This document shows, one piece after another, positions 8,777 to 15,641 of a stretch of 64,000 nucleotides of DNA. The position numbers were made by a program, and so were the translations under genes. Below the pieces are notes generated by a model that saw only the letters and a list, made by a program, of their open reading frames with translations, ran no database searches and had not been told where the DNA came from. This stretch comes from CAVQJU01 sp963712905 (GTDB taxonomy: Bacteria; Acidobacteriota; Vicinamibacteria; Vicinamibacterales; CAVVIG01), in assembly GCA_963712905.1 (NCBI GenBank), contig CAVQJU010000007.1, forward strand, positions 1-64,000, written 5' to 3'. How positions within the stretch are numbered: position 1 is the first letter of the stretch; every line of letters begins with the position of its first letter.

Positions 8777-9209
8777 CTGGGGGATCTCCTGGGGACTCCG
8801 CTGCCGGAAAGTCGTCGGGCCACGCTTCGCGCAAGAGGCGGGTCGTCAGGCTTTCGCCGATGAACGAGGCCAGCAACTTGCTCACGGTGGTGAACAACGC
8901 AACCGCCGCGTCGGCGGCCATGGCCGATTCCTGGTGTTCGAGGGACACTTGGGCGCGTGCGAAGGGTCCTGGACCCTGTTCGCTCGAGCGACGCGCTGTG
9001 AGCCCGGAGAACCGGGATTCTGTCAGGTGGAGGCTGCGATCGCAGATCGCGGCGGCGCCCCCGTCGCCGATAACGGGGGCCAACCGCTGTGTGAGGTGGT
9101 CACCGAGCTTGCGGACGGCTGCGGCAATAGCCGGTGCGCCGGCTCCCGTTCCGGCCTCCCGGACCAGCAGTTGCCGGAACGCACGCTCCCGGTTGTTCCG
9201 AGTTGTCAT
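8769..9209 (-). CDS. Hypothetical protein, first gene of the KaiC operon
   Basis: 146 residues, soluble, rich in Ala, with helical character throughout (AAAVRKLGDHLTQRLAPVI). The C-terminus is acidic (SPGDPPDD). No family recognised. Its stop overlaps the KaiC-like start by eight bases, a sign of translational coupling, and it heads a four-gene unit with KaiC, kinase and regulator. It could be the input or partner of the ATPase. The N-terminal segment RERAFRQLLVREAG may bind protein or nucleic acid, but that is a guess. Confidence 0.65.
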   Translation of the reverse strand: MTTRNNRERAFRQLLVREAGTGAGAPAIAAAVRKLGDHLTQRLAPVIGDGGAAAICDRSLHLTESRFSGLTARRSSEQGPGPFARAQVSLEHQESAMAADAAVALFTTVSKLLASFIGESLTTRLLREAWPDDFPAAESPGDPPDD

Positions 9210-9246
9210 GAAGTCTCAGCGAGTCGAGAAACGATTCTACACGCGT

Positions 9247-11868
9247 TCATTCGCCGAACCTGCGATAGAACCACGTCTTTACCAACTGGGTCAGCACGAC
9301 GTAACAGGGCAGCATGATCGCCAGCAACACCCAGTACAGCGTTGGCAGCGGGACGAACCCCAGCGTGGCAGCCAGCGGTGAAACCGTCAGCCAGGCGCCC
9401 ACCGCCACGATGATGAAGGACGAGGCAATCAGCGGCCAACTCGCGCGGCTCTGCACGAACGGGATCCGGTGAGTGCGAATCACGTGAATGATGAGTGTCT
9501 GCGTAAACAGCGACTCCACGAACCAGCCGGTGTGGAACAGCGCCGGATTGTGCCAGGCGTCGAACACGGTCAGCATGACGAAGAATGTCAGGTAGTCGAA
9601 GATCGAGCTGATCGGGCCGATGAACAGGATGAAGCGCTGGATTTCCCCGATCGTCCACGCGCGGGGCCTGGTCAGCCAGTCCGCGTCCACGTCGTCGGTG
9701 GGAATGGTCGTCTGCGAGAAGTCGTAGAGCAGATTGTTGGTCAGTACCTGGATCGGCAGCATGGGCAGGAAGGGGAGGAAGATGCTGGCGCCCACGACGC
9801 TGAACATGTTCCCGAAGTTGGAACTGGCCGCCATCTTGACGTACTTGATGATGTTGCCGAAGACGCGCCGGCCTTCCAGCACGCCCTGTTCCAGGATCAG
9901 CAGACTGTTTTCCAGGAGGATGATGTCGGATGACTCCTTGGCGATATCTACCGCGCTGTCCACCGAGATGCCCACATCGGCGGCCTTGAGTGCCGGCGCG
10001 TCGTTGATGCCGTCCCCCATGAAGCCGACCACGTGCCCTTTGCTCTGAAGCGCCTTGATGATGCGCTGCTTGTGAGCCGGGGCCAGCCTGGCGAAGACAG
10101 TCACGGCGCTGACCGAATCCGCGAGCGCCGCCTCGTTCATGCTTTCGAGTTGCGAGCCCACGAGGATGGGTTCAACCGGCAGGCCCACTTCCTTGCAGAT
10201 GTGCACCGTGATGATCTCGTTGTCCCCGGTGAGGATCTTGATGCCCACGTTCAGGCCGTGCAGCCGCTTCAAGGCCTCCGCGGCGGTCGCCTTGGGGGGA
10301 TCGAGGAACGCGAGAAAGCCCAGCAGGATGAGATCGCATTCATCCTTGACCGCGTAAACGGGTTCATCGGACGAGCCCGGCATCTCCTTGTAGGCGAGCG
10401 CGATCACCCGGAAGCCCTGAGCGTTCAGATCGTTCACGATCTGCCGGCGGTGGGCGTCATGTTCGGGCTCGACGTCGAGGATCTCCCCGTTGATGGTCAC
10501 GCGGGTGCAGAGGCCCATGACTTCGTCGACGGCGCCTTTGCAGATCAGCGTGTTCAACCCGGTTTCGTCTTCCACCACCACCGACATCCGCCGCCGCACG
10601 AAGTCGAAGGGGATTTCGTCGACCTTGCGGTACTTCTCCTTCGCCTTCAGGCCCTCTTCCAGATCCTCGTGGGCGAGGATGGCGTCGTCGAGGAGGTTCT
10701 TCAGGCCGGTATGGTGATAGCTGTTCAAGTAGCCGTAGTGCAGCACCTGCTCGCTGGGCGCCCCGTGCACGTCCAGGTGCTTTTCGAGCACGATCTTGCC
10801 CTCGGTGAGGGTGCCGGTCTTGTCCGTGCAGAGCACGTCCATGGCCCCGAAGTTCTGGATGGAGTTCAGGCGTTTGACGATCACCTTCTTGCGCGCCATC
10901 GCGAGGGCGCCCTTCGACAGGTTGACCGTCACGATCATGGGCAGCATCTCCGGCGTCAGTCCAACGGCCACCGCCATCGCAAACAGAAAAGCTTCCAGCC
11001 AGTCGTGTTTGCTCACGCCGTTGATCAGGAACACCGCCGGCACCATCACGGCGATGAAACGAAGCATGAGCCAGGTGAACTTGTTGACGCCCTTGTCGAA
11101 GCTGGTCAGCTGGCGCTGTCCGACGATGCTGGACGCGAGCGAGCCCAGGTAGCTGCGGTCTCCCGTCTGCATCACGACCGCGGTCGCGGCGCCGCTTTCC
11201 ACGTTGGAGCCCAGAAAGCAGAGGTTGGGCAGATCGAGCGGGTTCTCGACATCCGCCGGCACTGGACCGGCTTTGCGTTCAACCGGCAAGGCTTCGCCGG
11301 TGAGCGCCGCCTGGTTGAGGAACAGATCCTTGGCGACGAGCACGCGCACGTCGGCCGGCACCATGTCGCCGGCGGCCAGCCGGATGATGTCGCCAGGTAC
11401 CAACAGTCCGAGCGGAATCTCCGACTCCACCCCGCCACGCACCACGGTCGCCTTGTTGCTCACCATGGCCTTGAGCCGGGCGGCCGCATTGTCGGCGCGG
11501 AGTTCCTGGTAGAAGCGCAGCACCACGCCCAGCACGACCATCACGAAGATGACGACTGTCGCCCGAAGGTCACCGGTCAGATATGACAGCGTGCCGAGGC
11601 CGGCGAGCAGGATGACCAGGGGATTCCTGACGTTGTCCAGCAGGCGCCGGAAAGGGGACTGGCGCCCTTCGCGGGCGATCTCATTCGGCCCGTGCTGTTT
11701 CAGGCGGGCGTCGGCTTCGGGCTGACTCAGGCCTTCCACGCGCGATGCCAACGTCTGCAGCAGGGTTGCGGTATCGACACGCGCGTTCGCCAGCAATTGA
11801 GCGGATTCGCTGGGCCCCTTCGCGCCAAGGGGAAGGCCCGCGAGTGGAGGTGTATCCCGGACGGCCAC
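9247..11868 (-). CDS. mgtA: Magnesium-translocating P-type ATPase (MgtA/MgtB type)
   Basis: 873 residues, the usual length for P-type IIIB Mg2+ importers. In order: N-terminal cation ATPase domain (about residue 45), actuator domain with TGEALPVE, transmembrane helices around residue 290, phosphorylation motif CDKTGTLTEG, nucleotide domain, hinge GDGINDAP, and five or six C-terminal helices ending in PTLYWVLLAIMLP. It would move Mg2+ into the cytoplasm at ATP cost. The GTG at 11868 lies two bases past the preceding small-protein gene, so they are co-transcribed. No Mg2+ riboswitch leader is obvious upstream, since the upstream sequence is coding. Confidence 0.93.
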   Translation of the reverse strand: MAVRDTPPLAGLPLGAKGPSESAQLLANARVDTATLLQTLASRVEGLSQPEADARLKQHGPNEIAREGRQSPFRRLLDNVRNPLVILLAGLGTLSYLTGDLRATVVIFVMVVLGVVLRFYQELRADNAAARLKAMVSNKATVVRGGVESEIPLGLLVPGDIIRLAAGDMVPADVRVLVAKDLFLNQAALTGEALPVERKAGPVPADVENPLDLPNLCFLGSNVESGAATAVVMQTGDRSYLGSLASSIVGQRQLTSFDKGVNKFTWLMLRFIAVMVPAVFLINGVSKHDWLEAFLFAMAVAVGLTPEMLPMIVTVNLSKGALAMARKKVIVKRLNSIQNFGAMDVLCTDKTGTLTEGKIVLEKHLDVHGAPSEQVLHYGYLNSYHHTGLKNLLDDAILAHEDLEEGLKAKEKYRKVDEIPFDFVRRRMSVVVEDETGLNTLICKGAVDEVMGLCTRVTINGEILDVEPEHDAHRRQIVNDLNAQGFRVIALAYKEMPGSSDEPVYAVKDECDLILLGFLAFLDPPKATAAEALKRLHGLNVGIKILTGDNEIITVHICKEVGLPVEPILVGSQLESMNEAALADSVSAVTVFARLAPAHKQRIIKALQSKGHVVGFMGDGINDAPALKAADVGISVDSAVDIAKESSDIILLENSLLILEQGVLEGRRVFGNIIKYVKMAASSNFGNMFSVVGASIFLPFLPMLPIQVLTNNLLYDFSQTTIPTDDVDADWLTRPRAWTIGEIQRFILFIGPISSIFDYLTFFVMLTVFDAWHNPALFHTGWFVESLFTQTLIIHVIRTHRIPFVQSRASWPLIASSFIIVAVGAWLTVSPLAATLGFVPLPTLYWVLLAIMLPCYVVLTQLVKTWFYRRFGE

Positions 11869-11870
11869 GC

Positions 11871-12128
11871 CTACTTCTGTTTCTCGACGACAACCCGCCC
11901 TTCAGCATTGAGGCGGACGCGGTACTTGCTGCCGTCCTTGCACGATGCCGCGTAGTCACTCTCGGCCTGGACCTTGACGGCGACGACCTGTCCGCACGGC
12001 AGGCCGTGAAGCGCGATCACCGCCGTCAAATCTCTCTTGAGCGCCTCGTCATCGCCCGCAGACGACGGCACGGCGAAGAGTGCCGCCGCGACCAGCGATT
12101 TGGCCAGTGCCACTGTGAGTCTGTTCAT
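11871..12128 (-). CDS. Small exported protein of unknown function
   Basis: 85 residues. The signal peptide runs to about residue 24 (LVAAALFAVPSSAG). The mature part has two Cys residues (GLPCGQVV and AASCKDG) that could form a disulfide, and ends in a short beta-rich segment (KYRVRLNAEGRVVVEK). No family recognised. It sits between a lipoprotein gene (13 bases away) and mgtA (two bases away), so it may belong to the same envelope or magnesium-stress unit. Confidence 0.7.
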   Translation of the reverse strand: MNRLTVALAKSLVAAALFAVPSSAGDDEALKRDLTAVIALHGLPCGQVVAVKVQAESDYAASCKDGSKYRVRLNAEGRVVVEKQK

Positions 12129-12141
12129 GATGCGCCCCGTA

Positions 12142-12666
12142 TCAGCCTTGAATGGTTGCGAACGTCTTCGGGTCCGCGAGCAGTCTCCAGATCGCCTCCC
12201 GCGAGGAGACGATGGCGGACGCGAGCTGCCGGTCCTCGTCCTGCAGCAGCGACAGCACTTTCATGATCAGCAGGTCGAAAGACCGTCGCAGATCCGTCAG
12301 CGTGAGCTTCGCCTTGCCCTCGTAGTGATCGCGGAACTGGTCCAGCAGATCGTCGATCTGATTCTTGAGCGTGATCTTTGTCAAGAAGCCGATAGCCTCG
12401 GTTTCCTTGAGCCGCGTCTCCAGCTCGTTCAGGCCCAGCGCCGGGGGCGTGGGGGCCTTCGCAACGGGCGGGAGGGATGCCGTGGCAGGTGCAGACGGCC
12501 TCGCCAGTGCCGGTTTGGCGGGCGGCTGCGGCGTGCGAGATTGCGTCGCGACGGTCGGGGGCTTCGAGACCGGCGTTTCTGGCTTGCCAGTAGCGCAGCC
12601 CGCAGTGACGACTGACAGCAACACCAGAAGAGCGGCGGGGGTGGCGCGCAACGGTGGGTCGTCCAT
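12142..12666 (-). CDS. Putative lipoprotein
   Basis: 174 residues with a type II signal peptide: hydrophobic ALLVLLSVV followed by lipobox TAGC at about residue 24. A Pro/Ala-rich linker (residues 28-75) leads to a helical domain (LNELETRLKETEAIGFLTKI, then NQIDDLLDQFRDHYEGKAK). The linker suggests a domain held away from the membrane. No family recognised; same strand as the mgtA unit. Confidence 0.75.
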   Translation of the reverse strand: MDDPPLRATPAALLVLLSVVTAGCATGKPETPVSKPPTVATQSRTPQPPAKPALARPSAPATASLPPVAKAPTPPALGLNELETRLKETEAIGFLTKITLKNQIDDLLDQFRDHYEGKAKLTLTDLRRSFDLLIMKVLSLLQDEDRQLASAIVSSREAIWRLLADPKTFATIQG

Positions 12667-12702
12667 CTGAACGGGCTACCCGATCATGGAATGACCGCGG
12701 TG

Positions 12703-12921
12703 CTAACTCGTCCTGGGTACCATGAACAGGATTCCACCAATCACGATGGCTCCCACGCCGACCCAGATCGGGACGTTGACCGTTTCGTTGTCTTTCACCG
12801 ACAGCTCCAGCGAACCGAGCTTGGCCGAATGGGTTTCCTTCGTGTAGCTGAAACCGCCGTACACGAGGCCCAGAACGCCGGCCACGATCAGCGCGATCGC
12901 GGCCATTTTGATCGCAGTCAT
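12703..12921 (-). CDS. Small two-helix membrane protein
   Basis: 72 residues with two membrane segments (residues 6-24, AAIALIVAGVLGLVYGG; residues 51-68, IWVGVGAIVIGGILFMV) joined by a hydrophilic loop with TKETHSAKLGSLELSV. It resembles widespread small proteins of unknown function found near stress genes. A strong GGAGGTGAT ribosome binding site precedes the ATG. The upstream gap 12922-13083 shows no further gene. Confidence 0.75.
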   Translation of the reverse strand: MTAIKMAAIALIVAGVLGLVYGGFSYTKETHSAKLGSLELSVKDNETVNVPIWVGVGAIVIGGILFMVPRTS

Positions 12922-13083
12922 GTCATCACCTCCAGGCGGCCTCCGCGCTTCATACCTGCTCCCTCCAAGGAGGACGGCAAATGTCGTACCACCGGGGTGT
13001 CGTGCGTACGGCCGCGTCCCTCAGGCGTCGGAGACGGATCAGCGCGAATTAGTCCGGGTGTTCCGGGGAATAGTCCGCTGATC

Positions 13084-13464
13084 TCAGCTCATTCGATCGC
13101 TCGCCATGAAGCATGTCCTGGCGCGGGCGACAATCTCTCCGTCGGTAGGGTGATCTGCGGATTCGACGCCGACCACCTTCGCTTCCAGCCGGCGGTCGTG
13201 CTCGCTCAGGTACCTGAAGAACTCGAGTTTGGCCGACGAGGGCCCGACGATGAGGAGCGCATCGACGCCGTCGAGTGCGCGCGCGACCTCGCGTAAGAAT
13301 CGGTGCGCATCATCCGGGTGCTCTTTCGCCTCGCCCCGTTCTTTCGGATGCCGGTGAAGTTGGTGCTGCGGCGCGAGGACCGTCGTACTGTCGGTCGCGT
13401 CCGGATGGACGTGAAAAATGCGGGCCTCTTTGTGATCGATCCAGACGACGGCGTGAGTCTTCAT
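13084..13464 (-). CDS. Translational machinery protein-like (eRF1-domain-like) stress protein
   Basis: 126 residues from the ATG at 13464 (MKTHAVVWIDHKEARIFHV). This start matches a family annotated as translational machinery protein, related to eRF1 domain 3 and ribosome-associated folds. Typical features are WIDHKEARIF, a His-rich HQLHRHPKE segment and VGPSSAKLEFFRYL. Longer upstream reading is not supported because it would run into a region unlike the family. The role is unproved. It stands divergent to the small lmo0937-type gene and in a stretch of small stress-type genes. Confidence 0.75.
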   Translation of the reverse strand: MKTHAVVWIDHKEARIFHVHPDATDSTTVLAPQHQLHRHPKERGEAKEHPDDAHRFLREVARALDGVDALLIVGPSSAKLEFFRYLSEHDRRLEAKVVGVESADHPTDGEIVARARTCFMASDRMS

Positions 13465-13618
13465 GACGTTGTCATCCTTTGTTGTCAATGGTGCTGTTGA
13501 TTCGATGAGAACGTGGCAACCTGCGTACCACGGAAGCCGAGCGGTCGCGCTCGACAGGGTCATGGCGTTTCGATTGCAGGGAATCGTGCAGGACACCGTC
13601 CTGGAAAGGAGTCCGGTC

Positions 13619-13771
13619 ATGTTGTACACCGTCGCTGTGGTGCTGTTGGTCCTGTGGGGGCTCGGTTTGGTGAGCGGCTACACGCTCGGCGCGTTCATCC
13701 ACGTCTTGCTGGTCGTCGCGATCGTGCTGTTCTTGGTCAGCGTGATCAGCGGTCGCCGCGGCTTCGCATAG
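13619..13771 (+). CDS. lmo0937-family small membrane protein
   Basis: 50 residues with two hydrophobic segments (LYTVAVVLLVLWGLGLVSG and FIHVLLVVAIVLFLVSVI). Length and pattern match the lmo0937 family of tiny membrane proteins of unknown function. The start at 13619 is set by a clear AAGGAG ten bases upstream; the longer open frame above it lacks such a site. It is followed 85 bases later by a CsbD-like gene, a common stress-gene pairing. Confidence 0.8.
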   Translation: MLYTVAVVLLVLWGLGLVSGYTLGAFIHVLLVVAIVLFLVSVISGRRGFA

Positions 13772-13856
13772 ACAGTCGCCGCTGATCTTCCATCAGCGGT
13801 CTGGACTCCGTCAGCACTGATGGAGGGCTTTGTGGCAAGAGCGAAAAGGAGACGAT

Positions 13857-14036
13857 ATGAAATCGAGCACAACGGACCAGGTCGAAGGCACGCTCCACGA
13901 AATCAAAGGCGACGTGAAAGAAGCGGCCGGGCGGGTTACCAACAACCCGGACCTGACGAATGAAGGCCAGGCGGAAAAGCTGGCCGGAAAAGTCCAGGAG
14001 AAGATCGGGCAGGTAAAGAGGGTGTTCGAGCAGTAG
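13857..14036 (+). CDS. CsbD-family general stress protein
   Basis: 59 residues, hydrophilic and mostly helical: QVEGTLHEIKGDVKEAAGRV, then AEKLAGKVQEKIGQVKRV. This is the CsbD-like repeat pattern, found in proteins induced by general stress. The ATG at 13857 follows AAAAGGAG with good spacing. Biochemical function is unknown in the family. From here to 14264 (about 230 bases) no gene is supported. Confidence 0.88.
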   Translation: MKSSTTDQVEGTLHEIKGDVKEAAGRVTNNPDLTNEGQAEKLAGKVQEKIGQVKRVFEQ

Positions 14037-14264
14037 TTGGCATCCAGGGCAGGCGCCGACCATGCCCCACGGGGCCCGTGCTCGTCAGCAGACAGGCGAG
14101 TTCTTCCCCACGTGGGTGCACTTTTCGAGGCCTTCGTGTAAAGGGTGCGATGCGGAAACGCATCCGCCCTCCGCCCGGCTTGCGACGATCTGGCGCCCGG
14201 CCTCGACGTGCGCGCAGAAACCCGCCCGCTAGCCCCCGACCCGTGCTCCAGCGCAGTAGCATTT

Positions 14265-14885
14265 TTGGTCAGGACCGATGGCTTCAGCCTCCTCCGGTTC
14301 GGGCCGTTTCTCGTCGACAGCGTCGCCTACCGCCTCTGGCGTGGGCGCGACGCGCTCGACCTCACCCCGCAGCTGCTCGACCTGCTTGTCTACCTCCTTG
14401 AGCGTGCCGGCACCCTGGTGACCAAGGACACCCTCCTGACCGCTCTCTGGCCTGACGCCAACGTCAGCCAGCTCGCCATCATGCACCGCGACGCGGCGCA
14501 GCTCCGCAGCGTCGTCCGCGTTGACGCCTGCGGTCTCGACAAGCGGCAAGAACGCCAGCCTCGACGTGTGCTGGATGTCACGCGCGCAAGCTTGCTCTTC
14601 GCGCAAGGCGTGATCCTTGTAGAGGGAATCAAGGAATACCTCCTGCTGCCTGCATTGGCAAATCGTCTCGGCATCGACTTCGGACAGCGCGCGGTCGCCG
14701 TTGTTCCGGTTGGTGGCGTTGATTTTGCCTCGATAGGGCGACTCTTTGGGGACGCAAAGATCACGGTGCCGCTCGCCATCGTCACGGACGCAGACCCTGT
14801 CATCATTGAAGCAGCCTTCGAAGAAGCCTTCGCGATTGACGAGATGATAACGCGCCTTCGAACGCGCAGTTCGCTTCGAGAGTAA
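14265..14885 (+). pseudogene. Chimeric remnant: CadC-type winged helix joined to OLD-family TOPRIM
   Basis: One open frame made of two unrelated parts. Residues from about 14290 to 14475 are a CadC/OmpR-type winged-helix domain (FGPFLVDSVAYRL, LTPQLLDLLVYLLERAGTL, LLTALWPDANVS) cut off at its end. From about 14569 the sequence reads as the TOPRIM domain of an OLD-family endonuclease (LLFAQGVILVEGIKEYLLLP, then VPVGGVDF and AIVTDADP), without the N-terminal ATPase and truncated at its end. I infer fusion of two gene fragments by deletion or insertion. OLD proteins are usual in phage-defence and mobile regions, which fits the tmRNA attachment-site copies that begin at the stop codon. Confidence 0.7.
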
Positions 14886-15102
14886 TGGAGGGGGCGGGAT
14901 CTGAACGCGCGTCAGAGCTGTACCTGATTTGTACCAACTCTGAACGGAAATCTCTAAGCTATGTTTGTTTCAATAGCTTAAAGATGGTGGAGGCGGCGGG
15001 AGTCGCGCCGAGAGCGACGTTTGAAGGACGTCGCTCGAAGCCTGGACGCGCCGCCGACAATTCGACGAGCGCAGTGAGGAGAATTGGAGGCGGCGGGAGT
15101 CG
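14886..15102. repeat. Tandem copies of the tmRNA 3' end (probable attachment-site scars)
   Basis: The 18-bp block TGGAGGCGGCGGGAGTCG, which is the 3' end of the tmRNA gene, occurs at 15085-15102 (functional copy) and again exactly at 14988-15005. A third, degraded copy is at 14886-14917 (TGGAGGGGGCGGGATCTGAA, continuing with CGCGCGTC). Copies are spaced by about 100 bases. Duplication of the tmRNA 3' end is the normal mark of integrases that use ssrA as attB. No integrase is left in the window. A perfect 9-bp hairpin (arms GAGCGACGT) at 15012-15036 could end tmRNA transcription. Confidence 0.65.
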
Positions 15103-15442
15103 AACCCGCGTCCGAGAGTCTTTCGTCGCAGGACTCTACATGCGTAGCCGCCCTTGAATATTCGCGTCCCACGTCAAAGAGCGACGGAAACCGTGGACCG
15201 CTAGCCCCGATATGTCTCGTCGCCGCGCGTCGGAGCAGCCCGCGGCGACCAGCCTGCATTTATGACATCCTTCCCCATCCCACAGGCGAGGACGAGGGGG
15301 ACGTCGCGGACTTAGGGTTTAGCTAAGCCGCGAGAGGCAGCTGCGTGTTCGCAGTTACGTTGTGTTCCAACGGATTTACGAGTCATTGGGGCTCGGCATG
15401 CATCCCACGAGTCTTTACCCCCGTCGAAGCCGTGTCGCCCCC
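15085..15442 (-). ncRNA. ssrA: tmRNA (transfer-messenger RNA)
   Basis: Rescues stalled ribosomes with SmpB. The 5' end reads GGGGGCGACACGGCTTCGAC and the 3' end GGGTTCGACTCCCGCCGCC, then TCCA; these ends pair as the tRNA-like acceptor and T arm. The tag frame is GCG AAC ACG CAG CTG CCT CTC GCG GCT then TAG, giving the peptide ANTQLPLAA, which has the usual A-start and LAA end recognised by ClpXP. Length is about 358 nt. Encoded CCA is incomplete. The gene is divergent to a lytic transglycosylase gene. Confidence 0.96.
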
Positions 15443-15489
15443 TCATTGAGCGAATCCGTGGCCGGGAGAACCCGTGATCTGACCAGCCC

Positions 15490-15554
15490 AGTGTAGCACG
15501 ACGGTACCGGTTGAGCTGCTCAACCCACTGTATTTATTGGAGTTGCCGTATAAT
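15490..15554. promoter_or_regulatory. Divergent promoter region of tmRNA and slt with 17-bp palindrome
   Basis: A perfect palindrome GGTTGAGCTGCTCAACC lies at 15509-15525 (8-bp arms, one central base). To its right is TATAAT at 15549-15554, a consensus -10 for the plus-strand transglycosylase gene, with no good -35. To its left, on the minus strand, TACACT (15495 to 15490) could be the -10 for tmRNA. The palindrome is placed where a regulator could affect both genes. Confidence 0.5.
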
Positions 15555-15641
15555 ATCGGCACGCCGATGAACTGCGAGAAGCCGTCGCCGCGATTGCGCG
15601 CCGGGCTGCGCCTGCGCTCGCGCCAAACCGATACAAGATCG

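Noticed and set aside
10033..11586. 517-codon open frame on the plus strand opposite mgtA
   Set aside because: GC-rich shadow of the P-type ATPase gene; His/Arg/Asp-rich and without any family motif.
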